A model generated the notes under the pieces. That model was not told the DNA's origin. It did not search any database and saw only the letters and a program-made list of their open reading frames with translations. Positions 28,666 through 36,595 of a stretch of DNA of 64,000 nucleotides are shown here, piece after piece. Position 1 is the first letter of the stretch. Every line of letters begins with the position of its first letter. The translations under genes and the position numbers were made by a program. Source of the DNA: Enterobacter ludwigii (GTDB taxonomy: Bacteria; Pseudomonadota; Gammaproteobacteria; Enterobacterales; Enterobacteriaceae); NCBI GenBank assembly GCA_900068845.1, contig CEFQ01000001.1:562726-626725 (forward strand), written 5' to 3'.

Positions 28666-29658
28666 ATGAGTTACCTGAACGTCACTCAGTTGAATAAAAG
28701 CTACGGCCCGACCGCCATTTTTGAAAACATCGATTTCAGTGCTGAGGAAGGCGAGTTTGTCACACTGCTCGGCCCCAGCGGCTGCGGTAAATCGACGTTG
28801 CTACGCTGCATCGCCGGATTGACCGAGGTTGATAGCGGCAAAGTGCTGCTGCAAGGCCAGGATATCGTGCCGCTGCCGCCGCAGAAGCGCACCATCGGTA
28901 TGGTGTTTCAGAGTTACGCGCTGTTCCCGAATATGACGGTGGAGAAAAACGTCGCATTTGGCCTGAAGATGCAAAAACTGCCGGGCGGCGATATTCAGAA
29001 ACGCGTGATGGAGGTGCTGGCGCTGGTGGAACTCACCGACTTTGCGCGGCGTTATCCGCATCAGCTCTCCGGCGGACAGTGCCAGCGCGTGGCGCTGGCG
29101 CGTTCGCTGGTGACGCGTCCACGCTTGCTGCTGCTGGATGAACCGCTGTCGGCGCTGGATGCGCGTATTCGTCGCCACCTGCGCGAGCAAATCCGCAATA
29201 TTCAAAAAGAGCTAAAACTCACCACCCTGTTCGTCACCCACGATCAGGAGGAGGCGTTGACGATGTCCGATCGCATCGTGTTGATGAACCGTGGCAAGAT
29301 CGTACAGAACGGCAACGCTGAAATGCTTTATACCCAACCGGCCGATTTGTTTGCCGCCGGTTTTATTGGCAACTACAACCTGCTGAGTGCGGAACAGGCG
29401 ACGCAGCTTACCGGTCAGACGTTTTACGGCCAGGTGGCCATTCGCCCCGAGTCGATCCAACTGTGCGCACCGCAGGCTGGTATTCCCGCCACCATCCTCA
29501 GTCACAGCTTGCTCGGCAACGTGATCCGCTATCGTGTAAAAGCGCAAAACGTCGAGCTCTCCATCGATGTGCTAAACCGCAGCGTGGCAGATTTGCACCC
29601 CGCTGGCATGCAGATTGGGCTACAGTTAGAGATGTCGACGTTGCGCCAGGTCGCTTAA
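28666..29658 (+). CDS. ABC transporter ATP-binding protein of the phosphonate-type operon
   Basis: The 330-residue ATPase has Walker [11 protein letters not shown]-loop VFQSYALFP, Walker B LLLLDEPLSALD and the switch histidine in VTHDQEEA. It also has a C-terminal regulatory TOBE-type region. The signature reads LSGGQCQR, with Cys where Arg or Gln is usual. It resembles PotA/PhnT-type ATPases. It is the last gene of the operon before yjbB, which follows after 110 nt. Confidence 0.92.
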   Translation: MSYLNVTQLNKSYGPTAIFENIDFSAEEGEFVTLLGPSGCGKSTLLRCIAGLTEVDSGKVLLQGQDIVPLPPQKRTIGMVFQSYALFPNMTVEKNVAFGLKMQKLPGGDIQKRVMEVLALVELTDFARRYPHQLSGGQCQRVALARSLVTRPRLLLLDEPLSALDARIRRHLREQIRNIQKELKLTTLFVTHDQEEALTMSDRIVLMNRGKIVQNGNAEMLYTQPADLFAAGFIGNYNLLSAEQATQLTGQTFYGQVAIRPESIQLCAPQAGIPATILSHSLLGNVIRYRVKAQNVELSIDVLNRSVADLHPAGMQIGLQLEMSTLRQVA

Positions 29659-29699
29659 TTTTAACGAAAAAATGGGCAACGCAACGCGGCGAAGGTTTT

Positions 29700-29759
29700 A
29701 CCGGTTGTGCTCACCGTCAGGCTGGCAATCGGTATTGTTTGAGCCTGACGGATGAGGAG
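29700..29759 (+). promoter_or_regulatory. Structured leader of yjbB: possible H-type pseudoknot next to the ribosome binding site
   Basis: Stem 1 pairs ACCGGTTG (29700-29707) with CAATCGGT (29726-29733), 8 bp including one G-U. Stem 2 pairs CCGTCAGGCT (29714-29723) with AGCCTGACGG (29742-29751), 10 perfect bp. The arms interleave, giving H-type pseudoknot topology or two exclusive hairpins. The Shine-Dalgarno GAGGAG starts 2 nt after stem 2. There is no T run, so it is not a terminator. The regulatory role is inferred. Confidence 0.5.
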
Positions 29760-29768
29760 CCTTTATAC

Positions 29769-31394
29769 GTGTTAACTCTGCTGAATCTACTCTCTGCCGT
29801 TGCACTGTTGGTGTGGGGCACGCACATTGTGCGTACCGGCATCATGCGCGTTTACGGCGCCGATCTGCGTCGCGTACTGAGTCGCAGCGTTGAAAAAAAA
29901 CCGATGGCGTTTCTTGCCGGTATTGGCGTCACCGCGCTGGTGCAAAGCAGTAACGCCACCACGCTATTAGTCACTTCGTTTGTCGCGCAGAATCTGGTGA
30001 GCCTGACGCCCGCGCTGGTGGTCGTGCTCGGTGCCGATGTCGGGACCGCGATCATGGCGCGTATCCTGACCTTCGATTTGTCGTGGCTTTCACCGCTGTT
30101 TATCTTCTTTGGCGTGGTGTTCTTTCTCAGCCGCAAGCAAACGCGCGTGGGGCAGCTGGGCCGCGCCAGTATAGGCCTTGGCTTGATTTTGTTGGCACTG
30201 CAATTGATTGTGGCGGCCGCCAAACCGATCACTCAGGCGGCAGGCGTGCAGGTCCTGTTCTCCACGCTGACCGGCGACGTGATGCTGGATGCGCTGATTG
30301 GCGCGGTGTTTGCCATCATCAGTTACTCCAGCCTCGCCGCGGTGCTGATTACCGCTACGCTGACGGCAACCGGCGTTATCTCCTTCAAAGTGGCGCTCTG
30401 CCTGGTGATTGGTGCCAACCTTGGCAGTGGCTTATTGGCGATGATCAATGCCAGCGGCTCCAACGCTGCCGGCAAACGCGTCGCGCTCGGTAGCCTGCTG
30501 TTCAAGCTAATTGGCAGCATCGCTATTTTGCCGTTCGTCAATTTTGTCGCTGACGTGCTGGATAAGTTGCCGGTCAATGATGAAGAGTTGGTGATCTTTT
30601 TCCACGTGTTCTACAACCTGATTCGCTGCGTAATTATGGTGCCGTTTGCCGATCCGATGGCGCGTCTTTGCCGCCGCATGATTGACGACGATGCGGAAAA
30701 TGAGCTGCACCTTAAGCCCAAACACCTCGACAGCAGCGCATTAGATACACCCGCGTTAGCACTCGCTAATGCCTCACGCGAAACGCTGCGCATCGGCGAT
30801 GTCGTTGAACAGATGATTGAGTCATTTAATAAAGTGGTGCAGGGCGACCTGCGCGAAGAACGCGCGGTACGGCGGCTAGATGATGATGTTGATGTGCTCT
30901 ACACCGCCATCAAACTCTATCTGGCGCGCATGCCAAGAGAAGATTTGCCGGAGGATGATTCACGCCGCTGGGCGGAGATCATTGAGATGGCGCTCAATCT
31001 TGAGCAGGCCGGGGATATTATCGAACGTATGTGCGCCGACGTGGCGGATAAATCGCTGACCGCGCGCCGGGCCTTCTCGGCGGAAGGGCTGGAAGAGCTG
31101 CAAACCTTGCAGGAACAAGTGCTGTATAACCTGCGTCTGAGTTTGTCGGTGTTTCTGTCGCACGATGTTACCAGCGCCAAACGCCTGCGCCGCTCCAAGC
31201 ATCGCTTCCGTATTCTGATTCGCCGTTTCTCCCACGCGCACGTCGAGCGTTTGCATCTGCAGAATGTGCAAAGTATCGAAACCAGCTCGCTGCATTTAGG
31301 TTTGCTGGGCGATATGAAGCGGTTGAATTCGTTGTTCTGCGCCGTGGCATATACGGTGTTAGATCAGCCGGATGATGAGCGGGATGAGGATTAA
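29769..31394 (+). CDS. yjbB: Na+/Pi-cotransporter family phosphate exporter YjbB
   Basis: The 541-residue protein has an N-terminal Na/Pi-cotransporter region of about eight spans with the repeated VQSSNATT and SYSSLAAV motifs, and a C-terminal PhoU-like helical domain (about 340-530). E. coli YjbB (543 residues) exports phosphate when intracellular Pi is high. The GTG start at 29769 gives MLTLLNLLSAVALLVWGTHIVRTG, matching E. coli, and has GAGGAG upstream. It follows the phosphonate-type transporter operon on the same strand. A structured leader may control its translation. Confidence 0.93.
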   Translation: MLTLLNLLSAVALLVWGTHIVRTGIMRVYGADLRRVLSRSVEKKPMAFLAGIGVTALVQSSNATTLLVTSFVAQNLVSLTPALVVVLGADVGTAIMARILTFDLSWLSPLFIFFGVVFFLSRKQTRVGQLGRASIGLGLILLALQLIVAAAKPITQAAGVQVLFSTLTGDVMLDALIGAVFAIISYSSLAAVLITATLTATGVISFKVALCLVIGANLGSGLLAMINASGSNAAGKRVALGSLLFKLIGSIAILPFVNFVADVLDKLPVNDEELVIFFHVFYNLIRCVIMVPFADPMARLCRRMIDDDAENELHLKPKHLDSSALDTPALALANASRETLRIGDVVEQMIESFNKVVQGDLREERAVRRLDDDVDVLYTAIKLYLARMPREDLPEDDSRRWAEIIEMALNLEQAGDIIERMCADVADKSLTARRAFSAEGLEELQTLQEQVLYNLRLSLSVFLSHDVTSAKRLRRSKHRFRILIRRFSHAHVERLHLQNVQSIETSSLHLGLLGDMKRLNSLFCAVAYTVLDQPDDERDED

Positions 31395-31407
31395 GAAGGT
31401 TAACGTC

Positions 31408-31469
31408 GCGCGATAAATCGCGCCGCTACAAACATCTGCATTGTTCCGTAGCGGCGCAATTTATTGCGC
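31408..31469. repeat. Family B palindrome pair
   Basis: Two oppositely oriented units (31408-31429 and 31448-31469) share GCGGCGCRATTTATYGCGC. They fill the gap between the convergent yjbB and gntU genes. Confidence 0.88.
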
Positions 31470-31478
31470 AGGTTTACA

Positions 31479-32819
31479 TCACGACAGCAAACTAAACGCA
31501 ATCATGCCGACAATCGCGCCGGTGGTGCCGAGGATGGTTTCCATCAGTGTCCAGGTCTTCAGCGTCTCCGCTTCGGAAGCGCCGGTAAAGCGACCAAACA
31601 GCCAGAAACCGGCATCATTCACGTGACTGATAATGATTGAGCCGCCGCCGATACAGATCGACAGCGCGGCCAGCTGTGCACCGCTGTAGTGCAGCGGTTC
31701 AATCACCGGCATCACTAAACCAACGGTGGTTAAACACGCCACGGTGGCCGATCCCTGAATCACACGAATCGCGCCAGAAAGGATGAAGCACGCCAGCGCA
31801 ATCGGCATGCCTGCGCCGGTTAACGCATGTCCCAGCACCGGGCCAACGCCCGAATCCACCAGCACTTGCTTAAACACGCCGCCCGCACCAATCACCAGCA
31901 GAATAATGCCCGCCGGTTGCAGCGCGCTGCCGCACACTTGCATCACCTTCTCTTTATCCATGCCCTGACGATAAGCCAGGCCATAAATCGCCACCAGGCA
32001 GGCCAGCAGAATCGCGGTGAACGGATGGCCGATAAACTCCAGCCACTCATATAGATGAGAACCCGGCGTGGTAAAGCGTGCGCCGATGGTTTTCAGGCCG
32101 ACCAGCAGCAGCGGAAACAGAATCAGCGCCAGGCTAAAGCCAAACGACGGCAGTTTGCCCTCTTCCACTTCCGGCTGATGATCTTCCGGCGGTGCGCTAA
32201 AGCTGACATGACGCGCGATAAAGTTACCAAACAGCGGACCGGCAATCAGCATGCCCGGAATCGCTGCGCACAGGCCCAGCAGGATCATCCAGCCAAAATC
32301 AGCGTGCATCTGCGAAGCCAGCAGCATCGGCGCGGGCCCCGGCAGCAGAAACGCCGCGGAAGCGGCAACGCCGGCAAAAAGCGGGATGACCAGCTTAACT
32401 AAATTGCCTTTGGTGCGGCGCGCCACGGCGAACGCAATGCTGATCAGCAACACCACCGCCACTTCGAAGAACAGCGGCAACGCACAGATCAATCCCGCGA
32501 CGCCCATCGCATAGTGCGCGCGGCTTTCACCAAAGGTTTTCAACATGCGGATGGCGATCTGATCAACAGCCCCGGTTTCATGCAGGATCTTGCCGAACAT
32601 CGCGCCCAACGCCACCACAATGGCGAGAAAGCCGAGCGTTCCGCCCATGCCTTTTTCCATGGTTTCAGCGATTTTATCGAGCGGCATGCCGGAGAAGAGA
32701 CCGGCACCAATGGAGACTAACATCAGGGCAACAAAGGCGTGCATACGCGCTTTCATCACCAAAAACAGCAGCAGCAGGACAGAGCCTGCTGCGGTTAACA
32801 CTAGCGTTGCGGTACTCAT
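31479..32819 (-). CDS. gntU: Gluconate permease GntU
   Basis: The 446-residue transporter matches E. coli GntU in length and sequence (VMKARMHAFVALMLVSIGAGLFSGMPLDKIAETMEKGMGG). It belongs to the GntP family of proton-coupled gluconate importers with about 12-14 spans. Family landmarks include LPGPAPMLLASQ and IQGSATVACLTT. It lies 2 nt after gntK and with it forms the gntKU operon, which GntR and CRP control in E. coli. Confidence 0.96.
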   Translation of the reverse strand: MSTATLVLTAAGSVLLLLFLVMKARMHAFVALMLVSIGAGLFSGMPLDKIAETMEKGMGGTLGFLAIVVALGAMFGKILHETGAVDQIAIRMLKTFGESRAHYAMGVAGLICALPLFFEVAVVLLISIAFAVARRTKGNLVKLVIPLFAGVAASAAFLLPGPAPMLLASQMHADFGWMILLGLCAAIPGMLIAGPLFGNFIARHVSFSAPPEDHQPEVEEGKLPSFGFSLALILFPLLLVGLKTIGARFTTPGSHLYEWLEFIGHPFTAILLACLVAIYGLAYRQGMDKEKVMQVCGSALQPAGIILLVIGAGGVFKQVLVDSGVGPVLGHALTGAGMPIALACFILSGAIRVIQGSATVACLTTVGLVMPVIEPLHYSGAQLAALSICIGGGSIIISHVNDAGFWLFGRFTGASEAETLKTWTLMETILGTTGAIVGMIAFSLLS

Positions 32820-32821
32820 GA

Positions 32822-33358
32822 CTAACCCTTGTTGGTTGCACCCTCAATGGTCGCAACCGTGGCCGCAACTACCTCATCCAGTGAATGATTGATATCAACC
32901 ACCAGTACATCGGGCTCATCCGCGCCGGGTTCCTGCAGCGTGGCGAACTGCGTCACCAGCATCTGCGGTTTGAAAAAGTGACCTTTACGCGCTTTCAGGC
33001 GGGATTCGATGGTTTCGAAATCGCCCTGCAGGTAGATAAATTTCAGGTTCTCATTGCCCTGACGCAGGATGTCGCGATAGGACTTTTTCAGCGCGGAACA
33101 GACGATGATGGAGATTTCCTGCGTGCGCTGCATGGCAAACGCTGCATCATTGAGTGCCTGCAGCCACGGCTGACGATCGTTGTCGTCCAGCGGATGACCG
33201 TCGGCCATTTTCATGATGTTGCTGCGTGGATGGAGGAAATCGCCATCAAGAAAGGCTGTTTTCAACTGATGAGAAACCTGATTGGCGACGGCAGATTTTC
33301 CGCTGCCGGAAACGCCCATCAGGATAAAGACGTGGTGCGATGGAGATGGCGTTGTCAT
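32822..33358 (-). CDS. gntK: Gluconokinase GntK
   Basis: GntK phosphorylates gluconate to 6-phosphogluconate for the Entner-Doudoroff and pentose phosphate routes. The 178-residue protein starts MTTPSPSHHVFILMG at the ATG at 33358, with GGAG upstream. Its P-loop is GVSGSGKS at 15-22, followed by FLDGDFLHP and the lid region RLKARKGHFF. The longer upstream reading frame runs through the operator and is rejected. It is the first gene of gntKU. Confidence 0.95.
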   Translation of the reverse strand: MTTPSPSHHVFILMGVSGSGKSAVANQVSHQLKTAFLDGDFLHPRSNIMKMADGHPLDDNDRQPWLQALNDAAFAMQRTQEISIIVCSALKKSYRDILRQGNENLKFIYLQGDFETIESRLKARKGHFFKPQMLVTQFATLQEPGADEPDVLVVDINHSLDEVVAATVATIEGATNKG

Positions 33359-33389
33359 TTTTTTGCGCTCCGGCAGTGAATTCTGCCCA

Positions 33390-33405
33390 ATGTTACCGAT
33401 AACAA
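33390..33405. promoter_or_regulatory. GntR operator before gntKU
   Basis: ATGTTACCGATAACAA closely matches the E. coli GntR dyad ATGTTACC-GTAACAT. It lies 32 nt upstream of the gntK start. Confidence 0.82.
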
Positions 33406-33472
33406 ATTCAGTCATCATTGTCGGAGCCGACTCGAAGGCTGGCAACCCTTCTCAGGCGGAAAAGCACGAAAG

Positions 33473-33488
33473 TGTGAGCTGACTCATA
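33473..33488. promoter_or_regulatory. Candidate CRP site before gntKU
   Basis: TGTGAGCTGACTCATA has one perfect and one partial CRP half-site at correct spacing, about 115 nt before gntK. CRP activation of gntKU is known in E. coli. Confidence 0.55.
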
Positions 33489-33500
33489 AATTCATCAAAA

Positions 33501-34496
33501 TCAGATGCTGTCACCTTCGGCAATTTCGAAGCCGACATCCAACGGTTTGCTAACCGTGCGATCGCCGCCAATCCGCGCCAGCAGCATCGCGGCGGATTCC
33601 CGTCCCATACGCTCGCGCGGGGTTAACACCGTAGCGAGGCGTGGATTCACCACTTGCGTAATGTCGTGGCCGTGGAAACCGGCAATCGCCATCTGCTGCG
33701 GCACCTGCAATCCCTGACGCTGACACTCAAACATCGCGCCCACCGCCAGGTCATCGTTGGTACAGAACAGACTATCGGTTTCAGGATAACGCTTTTGTGC
33801 TTCGCACAGCAGTTGTGCGCCGGCGCTGAAAGAGGAGGCATCTTCCATCATCACGCTGTGTGGCGTGAGCCCCGCTTCGCGCATCGCTTTTTCGTAGCCC
33901 TGCTGCTTCTGCAAAGTACGTTCATCAAGACGCGCGCCGAGATAAACCGTGTGGCGATGGCCTTTTTTCAGAATAGCACGCGTCATCTGCCGCGCGGCTT
34001 CGACGTTATCAAAGCCTACCGCCATATCAAGGCACGGCGTCACTGAGTCCATCATTTCAATCACCGGAATGCCCGCCACTTCCAGCATGCGTAGCGTGCC
34101 CGGCGTGTGGGTGCGCTCAGTGAGGATCACGCCGTCGATATTCCAACCGAGCAGCGAGCGCAACTGTAGCTCCTCTTTCTGCGCGTTATAACCGAAGTGC
34201 GCCACCAGCGTTTGATACCCCGCTTCATCCGTAACCGCTTCGATGCCGCGTAGTACGTCGGCAAAAACCTGGTTCGTCAGCGAAGGCAGCAAGACGCCAA
34301 TGGCGCGGCTGGTGGCGTTAGACAGCATATCGGGAGCGCGATTAGGAATGTAGCCGAGCTCGTCCAGCGCCACGGCGATTTTGTCACGTAAGGCCGCAGA
34401 GACCTGATCGGGGTTGCGCAGGTAACGGCTAACGGTCATTTTTGTGATGCCGACGCGATCGGCAACGTCCTGTAATACCGGTCTTTTCTTCTTCAT
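33501..34496 (-). CDS. gntR: Gluconate repressor GntR
   Basis: GntR is a LacI-family repressor of gluconate uptake genes, released by gluconate. The 331-residue protein has the N-terminal LacI-type helix-turn-helix and hinge (VLQDVADRVGITKMTVSRYLRNPDQVS) and a periplasmic-binding-protein-like effector domain (GVLLPSLTNQVFADVLRGIE). Its length equals E. coli GntR. It lies upstream of gntKU on the same strand, with the operator between them. Confidence 0.95.
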   Translation of the reverse strand: MKKKRPVLQDVADRVGITKMTVSRYLRNPDQVSAALRDKIAVALDELGYIPNRAPDMLSNATSRAIGVLLPSLTNQVFADVLRGIEAVTDEAGYQTLVAHFGYNAQKEELQLRSLLGWNIDGVILTERTHTPGTLRMLEVAGIPVIEMMDSVTPCLDMAVGFDNVEAARQMTRAILKKGHRHTVYLGARLDERTLQKQQGYEKAMREAGLTPHSVMMEDASSFSAGAQLLCEAQKRYPETDSLFCTNDDLAVGAMFECQRQGLQVPQQMAIAGFHGHDITQVVNPRLATVLTPRERMGRESAAMLLARIGGDRTVSKPLDVGFEIAEGDSI

Positions 34497-34567
34497 CGTA
34501 TGCGCCTGAGATCAGAGATAACCCAAGTTTATCATTTTTTTGTTAGGTTCAGGTTTTGCGGGAAATC

Positions 34568-34644
34568 GGTCGCCATTAATAGCGCAATGCTCGTCAGTTA
34601 AGCAGCGCATTGGCTCGATAACCTGGTCGCCATAAATGGCGACC
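34568..34644. repeat. Family A palindromes, one decayed and one intact
   Basis: The intact copy (34625-34644) pairs GGTCGCCAT with ATGGCGACC and keeps the following CCTA. The copy at 34568-34584 has lost its right arm. They lie in the 298-bp gap between the divergent gntR and the AbgT-family gene, in which I see no ORF. Confidence 0.75.
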
Positions 34645-34794
34645 CTAAGGTTATTGGCGGGGTTTTATAGGGTGTGCATTCATGCGCACCTGGCTTCTCA
34701 TCACTTACGAGAATGGTCTTGTAGCTAACCAGAGAGAGAACAAAGAGCATCGGCAGTCCTGCACCGTAGATTAAATGACAAAACAAGGACCATT

Positions 34795-36366
34795 ATGACG
34801 GACCATTCTTCTACACCAGCCAAGCGCCCGATTGAGCGTTTTCTCAATACCGTTGAGTGGCTAGGTAACTTGTTGCCCCATCCCATTACCTTATTTGCGC
34901 TGTTTTCACTGTTCATCATCATCGCGTCAGCCATTGCCGCAGCGTTTGGTGTCAACGTCATGGATCCGCGCCCCGCTGGCGCTGCGGGCCGCGCGCCAGA
35001 TGGCGTGATTCATGTCGTTAGCCTGATGAGTGCCGAAGGTCTGCAACGTATCGTCAGTAATCTGGTCACCAACTTTACCGGCTTCGCCCCGCTCGGCACC
35101 GTGCTGGTCGCTCTGCTCGGCGTGGGTATCGCCGAACATTCCGGTCTGCTCTCGGCGGCAATGCGTGCGCTGGTATTTAACGCACCGAAAAAGCTCATCA
35201 CGTTTACCATTGTCTTCGCCGGCATTATCTCCAACACGGCTTCCGAACTGGGCTATGTAGTGCTGATTCCACTGGCCGCGATGATTTTCCACTCGCTGGG
35301 CCGTCATCCGCTGGCGGGACTGGCAGCGGCGTTTGCCGGCGTTTCCGGTGGCTACAGCGCCAATTTGCTACTTGGCACCATCGATCCGCTGCTGTCGGGC
35401 ATTACCCAAAGCGCCGCGCAGATTATTGACCCGAATTACCACGTTGGCCCGGAAGTGAACTGGTACTTCATGTTTGTCAGCACCTTCGTGATTTCCATTC
35501 TGGGAACATGGATTACCAATAGCATTGTCGAACCTAAGCTGGGCGTGTATCAGGATAGCGAGGGCGACGCGGTACGTGGCGATATGGGTGCGCTGACAGC
35601 GCTGGAACGGCGTGCGCTGAAAGGGGCTGGCTGGGCGGTTCTCGGCGTCACGCTGCTGCTGATACTGACCGTCATTCCGGGTTATGGCGTATTGCTTAAC
35701 CCGAAAACCGGAACACTGGCAGGCTCGCCGTTCCTGAAAGGTATTGTGGTGTTTATCTTTGTCTTCTTCGCCATTCCAGGCATGGTCTACGGCCGCATGA
35801 TTGGCAATATGCGCAACGATCGCGACGTGATCAACGCGATGTCTGCCAGCATGAGCAGCATGGGAATGTACATTGTATTGGTGTTCTTTGCCGCGCAGTT
35901 CGTTGCGTTCTTTAACTGGAGCAATTTTGGCACCGTCGTCGCGATAAAAGGTGCCAATCTGCTGGCATCGCTGGATATGGGCGCACCGCTGCTGTTCGTT
36001 TTCTTCATCATGATTTGTGGCTTTATCAATCTGATGATTGGTTCCGCCTCGGCACAATGGGCCGTTACGGCACCGATCTTTGTGCCGATGTTGATGCTGG
36101 TAGGCTTTGCGCCCGAAGTGATTCAGGCGGCTTATCGCATCGGCGATTCGGTAACCAACGTGATTACGCCGATGATGAGTTACTTTGGGCTGATTATGGC
36201 GGTGGCGTCGCGCTATCGTCGCGACATGGGCATCGGTACGCTGGTTGCCATGATGCTGCCCTATTCGGTGGTGTTTATGATTGGCTGGACGCTACTGTTT
36301 GTCCTGTGGGTGTTTGTGTTTAATCTGCCGGTTGGGCCCGGTGCCGCCACCTGGTACACAATGTAA
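34795..36366 (+). CDS. AbgT-family transporter (p-aminobenzoyl-glutamate type)
   Basis: The 523-residue inner-membrane protein has about 12 spans and matches the AbgT family from ERFLNTVEWLGNLLPHPITLFALF onward, with the conserved GGYSANLLLGTIDPLL and GSASAQWAVTAPIFVPMLML segments. E. coli AbgT imports p-aminobenzoyl-glutamate; other members export sulfonamides, so direction is uncertain. No abgA/abgB peptidase genes are adjacent. It has replaced yhhX, the E. coli neighbour on this side of ryhB. Its stop codon lies only 4 nt from the end of ryhB. Confidence 0.87.
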   Translation: MTDHSSTPAKRPIERFLNTVEWLGNLLPHPITLFALFSLFIIIASAIAAAFGVNVMDPRPAGAAGRAPDGVIHVVSLMSAEGLQRIVSNLVTNFTGFAPLGTVLVALLGVGIAEHSGLLSAAMRALVFNAPKKLITFTIVFAGIISNTASELGYVVLIPLAAMIFHSLGRHPLAGLAAAFAGVSGGYSANLLLGTIDPLLSGITQSAAQIIDPNYHVGPEVNWYFMFVSTFVISILGTWITNSIVEPKLGVYQDSEGDAVRGDMGALTALERRALKGAGWAVLGVTLLLILTVIPGYGVLLNPKTGTLAGSPFLKGIVVFIFVFFAIPGMVYGRMIGNMRNDRDVINAMSASMSSMGMYIVLVFFAAQFVAFFNWSNFGTVVAIKGANLLASLDMGAPLLFVFFIMICGFINLMIGSASAQWAVTAPIFVPMLMLVGFAPEVIQAAYRIGDSVTNVITPMMSYFGLIMAVASRYRRDMGIGTLVAMMLPYSVVFMIGWTLLFVLWVFVFNLPVGPGAATWYTM

Positions 36367-36370
36367 AAGC

Positions 36371-36469
36371 AAAAAAAAAAGCCAGCACCCGAGCTGGCTA
36401 AATAATACCTGGAAGCAATGTGAGCAATGTCGTGCTTACCCGGGAGTCAGGAGACGTTTCCGAGCTCGC
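36371..36469 (-). ncRNA. ryhB: Small regulatory RNA RyhB
   Basis: The minus strand of 36411-36437 is identical to the 27-nt core of E. coli RyhB (begins AAGCACGACATTGC, ends ATTGCTTCC), the part that pairs with target mRNAs. It is followed by a conserved Hfq-type A/U-rich linker and by the terminator hairpin GCCAGC/GCTGGC with ten T residues. The 5' end is set at GCGAG, three bases after a strong Fur box, as in E. coli. RyhB lowers synthesis of iron-using proteins under iron starvation. It lies next to yhhY, its E. coli neighbour. Confidence 0.93.
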
Positions 36470-36471
36470 AT

Positions 36472-36490
36472 GACAATAATAATCATTATC
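36472..36490 (-). promoter_or_regulatory. Fur box over the ryhB promoter
   Basis: GACAATAATAATCATTATC matches the 19-bp Fur consensus at 17 positions. It covers the -10 to -20 region of ryhB, so Fur with iron would block transcription. Confidence 0.9.
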
Positions 36491-36595
36491 ATTCTCGTCT
36501 GTAAAGCCCTTTTGCGAAATATTTTGCATTGACGAAGCGCGAGAATTCCTTGATGTTAAAGGGGATTTTATCCATTTTGCACAAGGAGTCGCGCT

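Noticed and set aside
29714..29751. 10-bp hairpin as terminator of the ABC operon
   Set aside because: The hairpin is followed by ATGAGGAGCC, not by T residues, and abuts the yjbB ribosome binding site.
35368..36057. 229-codon ORF antisense to the AbgT-family gene
   Set aside because: It is inside a clear transporter gene; the translation is rich in His, Arg and Gln with no domain, as expected for a shadow of membrane-protein codons.
36371..36398. Ten-base A tract plus hairpin as a terminator for the AbgT-family gene or a phase-variable tract
   Set aside because: On the minus strand it is the terminator and T run of RyhB. On the plus strand no T run follows, so it is at best a weak terminator for the transporter gene.
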